DNA from: Candidatus Pelagibacter sp.
GTDB lineage: Bacteria > Pseudomonadota > Alphaproteobacteria > Pelagibacterales > Pelagibacteraceae
DNA: 64,000 nucleotides
Direction of reading: 5' to 3'
Assembly: GCA_028101445.1 (NCBI GenBank)
Contig: JAOHKR010000003.1
Span: forward strand, 1-64,000
Part shown: positions 38,078 to 46,592 of the stretch, piece after piece
Layout: the number at the start of each line of letters is the position of its first letter
How positions within the stretch are numbered: position 1 is the first letter of the stretch
Notes under the pieces: model-generated
Told to the model about the DNA's origin: nothing
The model's input: only the letters and a program-made list of their open reading frames with translations
The model's database searches: none
Translations under genes and position numbers: made by a program

Positions 38078-38425
38078 TTATTTAACCAATCTTAATTTAT
38101 TCCAACTTGTTTTATCAATTAGCTGATCAAGATTTTGTGATTTTTTTAGAGTATTTCCGTTTCTATCCTTAATTAAATACTTTTCATTATAATAATTAGG
38201 TTTCAGATTTTTTAAAATTCTTAAAACAGGTTTGTCCGAGGATCGTTGATAAACATTAAATGAAACCTCTTTAATTCCTGAAGAAAAAGAATAGTCCTTC
38301 CATGAACCGTTAGAGACCATTTTTGCGTACAAATTTAAAATACATTGAAGTTCTTTTTTAACAAAAAATTTTTCTTTCTCTTTTTTTTGAAAACCATTAT
38401 CTATTACTAATCTAATATTTTTCAT
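38078..38425 (-). CDS. DUF2794 family protein
   Basis: The 115-residue protein reads FVKKELQCILNLYAKMVSNGSWKDYSFS, then EVSFNVYQRSSDKPVLRILK and YLIKDRNGNTLKKSQNLDQLI. These match the block order of alphaproteobacterial DUF2794 (L-x-L-Y-S-R-M-V then F-x-V-F-R-R). The function is unknown. It overlaps yciB by 4 bp, so the two are co-expressed. Confidence 0.83.
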   Translation of the reverse strand: MKNIRLVIDNGFQKKEKEKFFVKKELQCILNLYAKMVSNGSWKDYSFSSGIKEVSFNVYQRSSDKPVLRILKNLKPNYYNEKYLIKDRNGNTLKKSQNLDQLIDKTSWNKLRLVK

Positions 38426-38973
38426 ATTTTATGTCTGTTGATTAGAGGAAGCTGCAACGCAGTAAAAATAAAAGTAATGGGAAGCATGCCCCAAACTTTA
38501 AAGTTTACCCAAGTTGTTTCTGGTTGCGTTCTCCAAACAAATTCGTTTAAAATTGCTAAAAAAATAAAAAAATAAGCCCATCTAAAATTTAATTTATTCC
38601 AACCAGCTTCACTTAATTGAAATGCAGTTTGTAAAAAAAATTTTAAAAAATTTTTATCAAAGAAAATTTTGCTTGTAATTAAAATAGCTGCAAAAATAAT
38701 ATTAACAATAGTAGGCTTCATGTACAAAAAGATAGGATTATCAAAATACAAAGTTAATCCACCAAAAAGTGAAATGACGATTCCGCCAATTAAGGGTACA
38801 TAAGGAATTTTTCTTTCAACAAAAAACATAACAACTACAGCTATCACAGTAGCAATAATTAGAGGAGGAATCGCTACAGTAAGATTGTTCCCACTTTTAT
38901 AGTAAATGGTAAAAAAAATTAGAAGAGGGCCAAAATCAGTAATAAACTTTAAAAATGACTTATTCACAAACAA
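38422..38973 (-). CDS. yciB: Inner-membrane septation protein A (YciB/IspZ)
   Basis: The 183-residue protein has about five or six membrane helices, starting KFITDFGPLLIFFTIYY. It carries the typical FVERKIPYVPLIGGIVISLFGGLTLYF and the WRTQPETTWVNFKVWGMLP block. YciB interacts with cell-elongation and division proteins and affects envelope integrity. It diverges from hspQ. Confidence 0.94.
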   Translation of the reverse strand: MFVNKSFLKFITDFGPLLIFFTIYYKSGNNLTVAIPPLIIATVIAVVVMFFVERKIPYVPLIGGIVISLFGGLTLYFDNPIFLYMKPTIVNIIFAAILITSKIFFDKNFLKFFLQTAFQLSEAGWNKLNFRWAYFFIFLAILNEFVWRTQPETTWVNFKVWGMLPITFIFTALQLPLINRHKI

Positions 38974-39043
38974 AGACTAGCATATAATAATATTTTAATA
39001 AATTAGATATTGATTTTAAGATAAAAATTATTAACTATTAAAT

Positions 39044-39367
39044 ATGCTTAAAAACAACAACGCAAAATTTTCTATAGGTGAAGTCGTTAAACATCGTCAT
39101 TTTGATTTTAGAGGTGTTATTTATGATGTCGATTTTGAATTTAATAATTCTGAGGAATGGTACCAATCAATTCCTAAAGAAGTTAGACCTAGAAAAGATC
39201 AACCATTTTACCATTTATTAGCCGAGAGTAATGACGTAACTTACGAGGCATATGTTTCAGAACAAAATTTATTATTAGATCTATCAAAAGAGCCAGTCAG
39301 ACATCCTTTAATAGAAGAAATATTCTCAGGGAAAAAAGGTGCTAGTTATCATAAAATTTCAAATTAA
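39044..39367 (+). CDS. hspQ: Heat shock protein HspQ
   Basis: HspQ is a small hemimethylated-DNA-binding-like protein that acts as a Lon specificity factor. The 107-residue sequence has FSIGEVVKHRHFDFRGVIYDVDFEF, QPFYHLLAE and YVSEQNLL, the family's conserved strands. It lacks a Shine-Dalgarno; a weak TTGATT-N16-TAACTA pair at 39010-39037 would place the mRNA start at the ATG. It is followed by the non-coding twin-hairpin region. Confidence 0.94.
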   Translation: MLKNNNAKFSIGEVVKHRHFDFRGVIYDVDFEFNNSEEWYQSIPKEVRPRKDQPFYHLLAESNDVTYEAYVSEQNLLLDLSKEPVRHPLIEEIFSGKKGASYHKISN

Positions 39368-39407
39368 TTGCTACTGCCTAAAATTTAACATTTTTTATCC
39401 AAACCTA

Positions 39408-39495
39408 AGACATAGACGGCAGATATATTTCTTATGTTTAAGCCTGATTGAGAATTATTTTCCTTACTTAACTCCCTCCTTTCTCAATTGGGCTT
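39408..39495 (+). ncRNA. Twin-hairpin RNA element upstream of ccmC
   Basis: Two hairpins adjoin in the 174 bp gap between hspQ and ccmC. P1 pairs AGACATA (39408-39414) with TATGTTT (39433-39439), one pair being G-U. P2 pairs 39440-39454 with 39481-39495, 15 base pairs including two G-U wobbles, around a 26-base loop containing CUCCCUCCU. All wobbles are legal only on the plus strand, which indicates the transcribed strand. No U-run follows, so it is not an ordinary terminator. It could be a small RNA or the 5' leader of the ccm operon. Confidence 0.6.
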
Positions 39496-39541
39496 ATAAT
39501 ACAACTTCCCAAAAAAATAATATTATAGTAGTTAAAAGACT

Positions 39542-40249
39542 ATGTTTAGCTTATTAAGTCCCAGCAATATTTTTCACTTAATTGAAAAACTAATTAGTTT
39601 CATCAATTCTATATTTTTTATTTTACTTTTAATTGCACTTTCATTTGCATTAATTTTTTCTCCACCTGACTATTTACAAGGTGATAGTGTAAGAATTATG
39701 TATGTTCATGTACCTTCAGCTTGGATTGGTTTAGCTTCTTTTACTTGCATAGCTTTACTCTCTATAGCTAATTTTATTTTTAAAACAAAAAACTTAATAA
39801 TAATTACTAAAAGTATTGCACCAATAGGATTAATGTTTACTTGTTTAGCAATTATTACAGGATCATTATGGGGACAACCGACTTGGGGAACTTGGTGGGC
39901 GTGGGATGCAAGATTAACATCCATGGTTATACTTGCTTTATTTTATATAGGTTACATAGTTTCTCATAAATTAATCTTGAATGAAGAGCGAGCTAATAAA
40001 ATATCAAGTATAATTGTCATAATAGGTTTAATTAACATACCAATAATTAAATTTTCAGTTGACTGGTGGAATACTCTCCATCAGCCCGCAAGCATAAAAT
40101 TAACAGGAACAAGCACCATTCACTCATCAATGTTAATGCCACTATTACTCATGTTTTTTGTGCTCTTATTGTATTGTGCGTTAATTTTTCTAATGAAATA
40201 TAAGACAGAAATCATTAGAATGAAGAAAAAAAACTTAAAAAGATTATGA
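39542..40249 (+). CDS. ccmC: Cytochrome c maturation heme-handling protein CcmC
   Basis: CcmC loads heme onto CcmE in the periplasm. The 235-residue membrane protein has six helices. It carries the tryptophan-rich WGTWWAWDARLTS near 115-127 and heme-ligand histidines, for example His56 in MYVHVPSA. The later STIHSSMLMP segment gives the second histidine. It overlaps ccmD by 4 bp. ccmA and ccmB, which often precede it, are not in the window. Confidence 0.96.
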   Translation: MFSLLSPSNIFHLIEKLISFINSIFFILLLIALSFALIFSPPDYLQGDSVRIMYVHVPSAWIGLASFTCIALLSIANFIFKTKNLIIITKSIAPIGLMFTCLAIITGSLWGQPTWGTWWAWDARLTSMVILALFYIGYIVSHKLILNEERANKISSIIVIIGLINIPIIKFSVDWWNTLHQPASIKLTGTSTIHSSMLMPLLLMFFVLLLYCALIFLMKYKTEIIRMKKKNLKRL

Positions 40250-40479
40250 TTCAAAATTTTTTATATATGAACGGTTACGGTCTATTCGTATGGGCTGCTT
40301 TTTCAATTACATTTATTTCGTGTGGAATAGTTTTTTATAAAACTCAAAAAACACTTAAAAAATATGAAAGAGAATTTGCAAAAGAAATTAATGAATTATC
40401 CGCTGAAAAGAGAAAATCAGTTGTAGAAAATTCAAAGATTGCTTCACAAGTTTTGTCGTCTCACAGTAAAACAATCTAA
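40246..40479 (+). CDS. ccmD: Heme exporter protein CcmD
   Basis: The 77-residue protein has one membrane helix (YGLFVWAAFSITFISCGIVFY) followed by a basic, coiled cytoplasmic tail. This is the CcmD form that helps release holo-CcmE from the CcmABC complex. It is longer than many CcmD proteins (about 50-60 residues). Its position between ccmC and ccmE makes the assignment reliable despite little sequence conservation. Confidence 0.85.
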   Translation: MIQNFLYMNGYGLFVWAAFSITFISCGIVFYKTQKTLKKYEREFAKEINELSAEKRKSVVENSKIASQVLSSHSKTI

Positions 40480-40487
40480 AGCAGTTA

Positions 40488-40916
40488 ATGCTTCAAAAAA
40501 AAGCTAAAATAAGAGCAACACTCTTATCAGCTCTGTTATTAGTATCTTTGTTAGCTGTTTTTATAATATTACAATCTTTAAATAAAAATATTTTATATTT
40601 TAAGTCACCTACTGACATTAAGACAAGTCAAGATATAGATTTTACTAAAAAAATAAGAGTAGGAGGTATGGTAAAAAAAGATTCTGTAATTATTAGTGAA
40701 GAAGAAATTAAATTCACAATTACAGATTTTAAAAATGAATTAAAAATTAGTTATGGCGGTACTGTTCCCAATTTATTCTCTGAAGAAAAAGGTGTGGTAG
40801 CCGAAGGAAAGTTGCAGGACAAAACTTTTTTTATCGCTGATAGAATTTTAGCGAAACATGATGAAAATTATATGCCACCTGAACTAAAAAATATAATGAA
40901 GCAAAATGTTAAGTAA
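40488..40916 (+). CDS. ccmE: Cytochrome c-type biogenesis heme chaperone CcmE
   Basis: CcmE carries heme covalently on a histidine to CcmF/H. The N-terminal helix (about 10-28) anchors a periplasmic OB-fold. IRVGGMVKKDS and ISYGGTVPNLFSEEKGVVAEG are typical. The heme-binding His124 is in LAKHDENYMPP, matching the H-x-x-x-Y motif. It overlaps ccmF by 11 bp. Confidence 0.96.
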   Translation: MLQKKAKIRATLLSALLLVSLLAVFIILQSLNKNILYFKSPTDIKTSQDIDFTKKIRVGGMVKKDSVIISEEEIKFTITDFKNELKISYGGTVPNLFSEEKGVVAEGKLQDKTFFIADRILAKHDENYMPPELKNIMKQNVK

Positions 40917-42789
40917 TTTTGGAAATTTATTATTATTCATAAATATCTTTTTGAGTTTTACGATAATTTATTTAGCTTTAAGATGCTTAAAAATATCTGG
41001 TAAATTTATACCTAAAACAATTTATCAAATAAGCACTCTTCAAAGCACGTTAATAATCATTTGTTTTTTTACTTTAATAGCAGGCTTTATTGTTTCTGAT
41101 TTTTCGTTAGTTACTGTTTATCAAAATTCACACACCTTAAAACCAATATTTTACAAAATTTCAGGCACATGGGGAAACCATGAAGGAAGTCTATTACTGT
41201 GGGTTATTATTCTTACAATTTTTTCTTTTTTATTTTTAATTTTTACTAAAAACCATCCTAAAGAATATAGAATATTTACATTAGTAATTCAGAATATCTT
41301 AATACTTGGTTTTTTATTTTTTATTTTATTCAATTCAAATCCATTTACTGCCATATCGCCAATTCCTAAAGAAGGATTGGGTTTGAATCCTATTTTGCAA
41401 GATCCAGCTCTAGCAATTCACCCACCTTTGCTTTACTTGGGATTTGTTGGGTCATCTATTTATTTCTCAGCAGCGATGGCCTCTCTAATTACTAATTATT
41501 CTAAAACAGCATTTGCTCATAGTATTAAAAACTGGGTTTTAATATCTTGGTGTTTTCAGACACTTGGAATTTTAGTTGGCTCTATCTGGGCATATTATGA
41601 ATTAGGTTGGGGAGGATTTTGGTTCTGGGACCCTGTAGAAAATGCTTCTCTATTACCTTGGTTTGCTATGACAGCTCTTTTGCACTCATTAATGGTTTTT
41701 GAAAAGAGAGGTCTATTTTATTTTTGGGTTATTACATTATGTTTATTAACTTTTATCTTAAGTGTGACAGGAACATTTCTTGTTAGATCAGGAATTTTAA
41801 ATTCAGTTCATACTTTTGCTAGCGATCCTACTAGGGGGATTTATATTTTATTATTTTTAACGTTAATGATTTTTTCTTCTATTTTCCTACTGTTTAAAAA
41901 ATATAAAAAAGAAAATTATGATTTAAATCCAAACAGTAAAGAAACATTTATTCTGATTAATAATTGGTTTATGATGTTTTATTTAATTACAGTTCTCTTA
42001 GGCACAATATATCCTATATTTACTGATGTTCTTACTGGAAATAAAATTTCAATCGGGCCACCTTTTTACAATGTGGTGATAATACCAGTTGTAGTTATAT
42101 TTCTTCTAATAATGGCGATTGGGCCAAAAGTAAAATGGATAAAAGAAAAATTTAATAATTTGAAAAATTATCTGCTTATTTTATTGGGATCTATTTTAAT
42201 TAATTTTTTAATAATTTTTTTATTTAAAAGTTATAGTATTTTATCAAATTTAATTATTATATCTTCACTCTTTTTAATTATATCATCTTTAATAGATGCT
42301 TTTAAATCTTTCAAAAAAAATAAAACTGATTTTGCTAGAATAATTTCCCATACCTCATTTGGATTTTTAATAATGTTTATTGGTTTGAATGATATATTTT
42401 CTATAGAAAAGGATTATAATATTAAGTTAGGGGAAACAAAAAATTTTGATAATTATTCTATAAAATTACAAAATCTAGAAACAGAAAATTTTTCAAATTA
42501 TAAAGCTGTGATTGGATCATTAGAAATTAAAAATAATAAAACTAATAGAAAAAAAATTTTAAAACCTGAAATTAGAATTTACGAAAATCCACAAACATTA
42601 ACTTATGAAGCCGCAATTACAACTAGTGTTTTAAAAGATTATTATTTGACAATGAGTAACATTGATAGATCAGATTATTACAATATTAAATTTCAAAAAA
42701 AACCACTTATGATTTGGATTTGGATTTCTGTAGTCATGATTACTATAGGTGGATTTTTAAGATTATTTCAAAATGCAAAATATAATTAA
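40906..42789 (+). CDS. ccmF: Heme lyase subunit CcmF
   Basis: CcmF attaches heme to apocytochrome c with CcmH. The 627-residue protein has about 13-15 membrane helices, the WGG-type motif GWGGFWFWDPVENASLLPW near 230-248, GTWGNHEGSLLLW and FLVRSGILNSVHTFA. A periplasmic domain lies before the last helix. It overlaps ccmE and ccmG by 11 and 17 bp. Confidence 0.97.
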   Translation: MLSNFGNLLLFINIFLSFTIIYLALRCLKISGKFIPKTIYQISTLQSTLIIICFFTLIAGFIVSDFSLVTVYQNSHTLKPIFYKISGTWGNHEGSLLLWVIILTIFSFLFLIFTKNHPKEYRIFTLVIQNILILGFLFFILFNSNPFTAISPIPKEGLGLNPILQDPALAIHPPLLYLGFVGSSIYFSAAMASLITNYSKTAFAHSIKNWVLISWCFQTLGILVGSIWAYYELGWGGFWFWDPVENASLLPWFAMTALLHSLMVFEKRGLFYFWVITLCLLTFILSVTGTFLVRSGILNSVHTFASDPTRGIYILLFLTLMIFSSIFLLFKKYKKENYDLNPNSKETFILINNWFMMFYLITVLLGTIYPIFTDVLTGNKISIGPPFYNVVIIPVVVIFLLIMAIGPKVKWIKEKFNNLKNYLLILLGSILINFLIIFLFKSYSILSNLIIISSLFLIISSLIDAFKSFKKNKTDFARIISHTSFGFLIMFIGLNDIFSIEKDYNIKLGETKNFDNYSIKLQNLETENFSNYKAVIGSLEIKNNKTNRKKILKPEIRIYENPQTLTYEAAITTSVLKDYYLTMSNIDRSDYYNIKFQKKPLMIWIWISVVMITIGGFLRLFQNAKYN

Positions 42790-43288
42790 AATATCAATTT
42801 TAATAATTATTATTTTTATAATTGGAGTATTTTTTATGGGCTTAAATAAAGATGCAAATTATAAAACAAATTTTTTAACTGAAAAAAAAATTTCCAATAT
42901 AAGTCTTGAATATTTTGATGAAAATAAATTTTACAAAGAAGAAGACCTAAAAAGAAACAACTATACATTAATAAATTTTTGGGCATCATGGTGTTTACCA
43001 TGCAGACAGGAACACTCGCTACTTACTCAATTATCTAAAGAGAAAAATTTAAAATTACTTGGTGTAAACTTCAAAGACAAAAAAAAACAAGCGGAAACTT
43101 TTTTAAATGAACTTGGAAATCCTTATGATTTTTTAACTAAAGATGAACTAGGGAAAAGCTCAGTAAAGTTTGGTATTTTTGGAATTCCTGAGAGTATTCT
43201 AATAAATAAAGATCTTATGATTTTAAAAAAATTTGTGGGACCATTATCTGCTGAAGATTATGACTCAATTGTAGAAATAATTAATTAA
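42773..43288 (+). CDS. ccmG: Thioredoxin-like thiol:disulfide oxidoreductase CcmG/DsbE
   Basis: CcmG reduces the apocytochrome c heme-binding cysteines. One N-terminal membrane anchor (about 5-23) leads to a thioredoxin fold with NFWASWCLPCRQEH. The redox cysteines are Cys74 and Cys77 (CLPC rather than the more common CxPC variants such as CPTC). The cis-proline region GIFGIPES is intact. It starts within ccmF. Confidence 0.95.
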   Translation: MQNIIKISILIIIIFIIGVFFMGLNKDANYKTNFLTEKKISNISLEYFDENKFYKEEDLKRNNYTLINFWASWCLPCRQEHSLLTQLSKEKNLKLLGVNFKDKKKQAETFLNELGNPYDFLTKDELGKSSVKFGIFGIPESILINKDLMILKKFVGPLSAEDYDSIVEIIN

Positions 43289-43290
43289 CT

Positions 43291-43653
43291 ATGAAATTTA
43301 AATTACTCATGATTATATTGTTATTAAATTTTAGCTTAGCTAATGGTGAAGAAAAAAAAGTTGACCAAAATACTATTCATAAAAATTTAAGATGCTTAGT
43401 TTGCCAAGGACAATCAATTTCGGACTCAAATTCTGATTTTGCACAAACAATAAAACTTGTTGTGAAAGATTTAATTAATGATGGAAAAACAGAAAGAGAG
43501 ATTTATGCATTTATGGCTGATAAATATGGAGACTGGATTGTATTTAAGCCCCAAGTAAACAAACAAAACTTTATACTATGGTTTTTACCATATTTAGCTC
43601 TAGTTTTAGGTGGGGTTATTATTTTTTTCTTATTTAAAAGAAGAAGAAATTAA
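43291..43653 (+). CDS. ccmH: Cytochrome c biogenesis protein CcmH
   Basis: CcmH is the thioredoxin-reactive component that presents apocytochrome to CcmF. After a signal or anchor sequence (about 1-19) comes LRCLVCQGQSISDSNSDFA with Cys35 and Cys38. A C-terminal helix (about 92-113) returns to the membrane. At 120 residues it is the short CcmH form without the TPR (CcmI) part, and no ccmI follows. It ends the ccm operon. Confidence 0.95.
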   Translation: MKFKLLMIILLLNFSLANGEEKKVDQNTIHKNLRCLVCQGQSISDSNSDFAQTIKLVVKDLINDGKTEREIYAFMADKYGDWIVFKPQVNKQNFILWFLPYLALVLGGVIIFFLFKRRRN

Positions 43654-43698
43654 TAAAGGCATCTGTACAAATTAACCATTTAGTTGTATTTTTTTGAT

Positions 43699-44202
43699 AT
43701 GAAATTTAAAGCTCTATTATTAGCATTTACTTTTTTATGGAACGTAAGCCTAGTTAATGCTGATGAGGGAAATAAAGATATTTCTTTTTATACTGGAACA
43801 TTTGATTTAATCGATAAAGAAGGTGATGATCAAACAAATTTGTTTGGCATTGAACACAAAAACCCAAATTTATTTAGAGATACCTTTCTTGGAAAATTTA
43901 AGCCTGTAACTGGAGCATTTATGACAGGCAAAAGTTCAGTTTATCTTTACACTGGAATTGAAGGTCAATATGGAATTGGCCCACTAAAAATTTTACCAAG
44001 TTTTGCTCCAGGTTATTATGAAAAAGGTGATGGCAAAGATCTTGGTGATGTTCTAGAGTTTAAAAGTGAAATTAAATTTGGTCTAGATATTTTTGAAAAT
44101 TCAAAATTAAGTTATAGTTACAGCCACATTTCTAATAATGATTGGGGAGCAACTAATCCTGGAACAGATAACCAGCAAATCACTTTTTCTAAAAACTTTT
44201 AA
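43699..44202 (+). CDS. PagL-like outer-membrane lipid A deacylase family protein
   Basis: A signal peptide (cleavage after Ala22 of VNA-DEG) leads to a beta-strand-rich 145-residue domain. It contains FGIEHKNP, LEFKSEIKFGLDIFENSKLSYSYSH and YSHISNNDWGATNPGTDN. The His-x-Ser-Asn and Asn-Pro-Gly pattern near the C-terminus is that of PagL-type acyloxyacyl hydrolases, which trim lipid A, and the protein ends in Phe as many outer-membrane barrels do. The TTG at 43684 is less likely than the ATG chosen. Activity is not assured at this distance. Confidence 0.7.
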   Translation: MKFKALLLAFTFLWNVSLVNADEGNKDISFYTGTFDLIDKEGDDQTNLFGIEHKNPNLFRDTFLGKFKPVTGAFMTGKSSVYLYTGIEGQYGIGPLKILPSFAPGYYEKGDGKDLGDVLEFKSEIKFGLDIFENSKLSYSYSHISNNDWGATNPGTDNQQITFSKNF

Positions 44203-44207
44203 TTATA

Positions 44208-45356
44208 ATGAAACTTAACGATTGTTATAGTTTTAATGATTTTCGAAAATTAGCAAAAAAGAATCTTCCAGCGCCTATTTTTCATTACATTGATGGGGGT
44301 TCGGACGATGAAGTTACTTTAAAAAGAAATACTGAGTCATTTTTAAAATGTGATTTGGTTCCTAACATTTTAGCTAGCGTAGGAGAACCAGATCTTTCAA
44401 CAACTGTTTTTGGTCAAAAAATAGATATGCCATTATTTTTGTCCCCAGTTGCAATGCAAAGACTCTTTCACCATGAAGGTGACATAGCTAGCGCTAAAGC
44501 AGCGGAAAAATTTGGAACTTTTTACAGTATGTCCACAATGGCAAATTCTTCAATAGAGGAAATATCAAATATATCAGGTGGACCAAAAATGTTTCAAATA
44601 TACATTCATAAATTAAAAGGACTTACTGATAACTTAATTGATAGATGTAAAAGTTCTGGTTTTAAATCAATGTGTCTTACAGTTGATACGGTAACTGCAG
44701 GCAATCGAGAACGAGATCACTATTGGGGATTTGCAACACCACCCAAGCTAAATATAAAAAGTATTTTAGGTTTTATGAAACGGCCAAAGTGGACGTTTAA
44801 TTATTTAACCCATAAAAAATTTGAGATGGCTAATGTTAAGGCCTTTACAAAAAAAGGAACCAGTATAGCTACGAATGTTATGGAATATATTAACGAACAA
44901 TATGATCCTGCAATGAGTTGGAAAGATGCAGAATATTGTATCAAAAGATGGGGCGGTCCATTTGCAATAAAAGGTTTGATGTCAGTGGAAGATGCTAAAC
45001 GAGCTGTTGATATCGGTGCTTCAGCAATTTTACTTTCCAATCATGGAGGCAGGCAGCTTGATGGATCAAGATCTCCCTTTGATCAATTGCCAGCAATTAA
45101 AGATGCTGTTGGTGACAAATTAGAAATAATATTGGACGGTGGAATAAGAAGAGGGACTCATGTTTTAAAAGCTTTATCTTTAGGTGCTACAGCATGCAGT
45201 TTTGGAAAAGGCTTCTTATTTGGATTAGGTGCAGGCGGTCAAGCTGGAGTTGAACAAGTTTTAAAACGAATGAGAGATGAACTTAGAAGAGATATGATAC
45301 TTTTAGGATGTAAAACCATCAAAGAATTAAATAAATCAAAAATTGCATACCGGTAA
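44208..45356 (+). CDS. FMN-dependent alpha-hydroxy acid oxidase/dehydrogenase
   Basis: The 382-residue barrel oxidises a 2-hydroxy acid such as L-lactate or glycolate. It has FHYIDGGSDDEVTLKRN at the start, LSPVAMQRLFH, SMSTMANSS, LTVDTVTAGNRERD and the catalytic histidine with substrate arginine in SNHGGRQLDGS; ILDGGIRRGTHVLKAL binds FMN phosphate. It resembles LldD-type lactate dehydrogenases. Six bases separate it from the PagL-like gene. The substrate is not fixed by sequence, but the glc cluster downstream suggests a small hydroxy acid. Confidence 0.92.
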   Translation: MKLNDCYSFNDFRKLAKKNLPAPIFHYIDGGSDDEVTLKRNTESFLKCDLVPNILASVGEPDLSTTVFGQKIDMPLFLSPVAMQRLFHHEGDIASAKAAEKFGTFYSMSTMANSSIEEISNISGGPKMFQIYIHKLKGLTDNLIDRCKSSGFKSMCLTVDTVTAGNRERDHYWGFATPPKLNIKSILGFMKRPKWTFNYLTHKKFEMANVKAFTKKGTSIATNVMEYINEQYDPAMSWKDAEYCIKRWGGPFAIKGLMSVEDAKRAVDIGASAILLSNHGGRQLDGSRSPFDQLPAIKDAVGDKLEIILDGGIRRGTHVLKALSLGATACSFGKGFLFGLGAGGQAGVEQVLKRMRDELRRDMILLGCKTIKELNKSKIAYR

Positions 45357-45370
45357 TGCAATGGATGTAT

Positions 45371-45399
45371 TTGCAGGAGTTACTTAAAAAATTTATAAT
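45371..45399 (+). promoter_or_regulatory. Sigma70-type promoter of the aminotransferase gene
   Basis: TTGCAG at 45371-45376 and TATAAT at 45394-45399 are 17 bp apart, the ideal spacing. The -10 ends nine bases before the ATG at 45409, predicting a leader of only about 2-4 nt. Confidence 0.6.
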
Positions 45400-45408
45400 A
45401 AAATATTT

Positions 45409-46572
45409 ATGAAATTAGCAAAAAATTTAGAAAGATTGGGAACTGAGTCTGCATTTAGTATTTTAGCTGAAGCTAAAAAACTCGAAGCTCAAGGTAAAGA
45501 AATGATCCACTTAGGTTTAGGACAGCCTGATTTTAAATCCCCTAAGCACGTAGTCGAAGCAGCAAAAAAAGCAATTGATGAAGGTCATCATGGATATGTT
45601 TTAGCTAATGGAATTTTAGAATGTAGAGAGGCTGTATCAAGAAAAATTAAATCACTTTATAAAAAAGACATCAGTCCTGAAAGAGTAATGATAATGCCAG
45701 GCGGAAAGCCTACAATGTATTTTGCTATTTCAATGATTGGCGAACCGGGCGCAGAAATAATTCACCCTACACCAGGTTTCCCAATTTACGAGTCTATGAT
45801 TAATTATACTGGTGCTAAACCTGTGCCTTACGATTTAACTGAAGATAAAGATTTAAAATTTGATCCAGAAAAAATTTTATCTCTAATAACAGATAAAACT
45901 AGGCTACTTGTTTTAATTAATCCTAACAATCCAACTGGAAGTTTTGTTGAAAAATCTAAAATTGATTTTCTTGCTGAAGAATTAAAAAAACATCCACATG
46001 TAGCAATTTTAAGTGATGAAATTTATAGTCGACAAATTTATGACAGCAAAGAAATGCCTACGTTTTTTAACTACCCAAACCTTCAAGATAGATTAATTAT
46101 TTTAGATGGATGGAGCAAAGCCTACTCAATGACAGGATGGCGAATGGGTTGGAGCGTTTGGCCAGAAAAATTAATTCCGCATATTACTAAGTTAGCAATA
46201 AATAGTTTTTCTTGTGTTAATGCACCATCACAATTTGCTGGCATAGCTGCACTTGATGGTCCGGACGATCCTATTCATGAAATGATGAAAAAGTTTGATC
46301 AAAGACGCAAGCTAATTCATAAAGGTTTAAATGATTTACCGGGAGTAACGTGTAGTCTACCTGGCGGAGCTTTTTATGCTTTTCCAAATGTAAAAGGAAC
46401 AGGAATGAACGGGTCGGAATTTTCAAAAAAATGCATGCATGAAGCAGGAGTAGTAATAGTTCCTGGAACAGCATTTGGGAAAACATCAATAGATTATGTT
46501 AGATTTAGCTTTGCTGCATCACAGGATAATATTCAAAAAGCCCTAGAAAAAATTGGAAAAATGCTAAAGTAG
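45409..46572 (+). CDS. PLP-dependent class I/II aminotransferase
   Basis: The 387-residue fold-type I enzyme has GLGQPDFKSPKHVVEAA, INPNNPTGSFVE, LSDEIYSRQIYD and the PLP lysine in DGWSKAYSMTGWRMGW. The final Arg in YVRFSFAAS binds the substrate carboxylate. It looks like an aspartate/alanine-type transaminase. Directly before glcDEF it could convert glyoxylate to glycine or pyruvate to alanine, which is inference from context. Confidence 0.92.
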   Translation: MKLAKNLERLGTESAFSILAEAKKLEAQGKEMIHLGLGQPDFKSPKHVVEAAKKAIDEGHHGYVLANGILECREAVSRKIKSLYKKDISPERVMIMPGGKPTMYFAISMIGEPGAEIIHPTPGFPIYESMINYTGAKPVPYDLTEDKDLKFDPEKILSLITDKTRLLVLINPNNPTGSFVEKSKIDFLAEELKKHPHVAILSDEIYSRQIYDSKEMPTFFNYPNLQDRLIILDGWSKAYSMTGWRMGWSVWPEKLIPHITKLAINSFSCVNAPSQFAGIAALDGPDDPIHEMMKKFDQRRKLIHKGLNDLPGVTCSLPGGAFYAFPNVKGTGMNGSEFSKKCMHEAGVVIVPGTAFGKTSIDYVRFSFAASQDNIQKALEKIGKMLK

Positions 46573-46592
46573 GTCATTTAAGCGTTTTGACC
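46572..46592. promoter_or_regulatory. Inverted repeat at the glcD promoter
   Basis: GGTCA-N11-TGACC spans 46572-46592. Its right half overlaps a TTGACC -35 (46587-46592) that lies 15 bp from TATAAA at 46608-46613. Such placement suits a repressor or activator of glycolate oxidase, but five-base arms are short and the spacing is wide. Confidence 0.35.

Noticed and set aside
39440..39495. Rho-independent terminator of hspQ
   Set aside because: The stem is AT-mixed with a 26-base loop and is followed by ATAATACAAC, not a T-run.
39339..39557. 72-codon open frame between hspQ and ccmC
   Set aside because: It overlaps both real genes, has no family character, and covers the RNA hairpins; a non-coding reading explains the region better.
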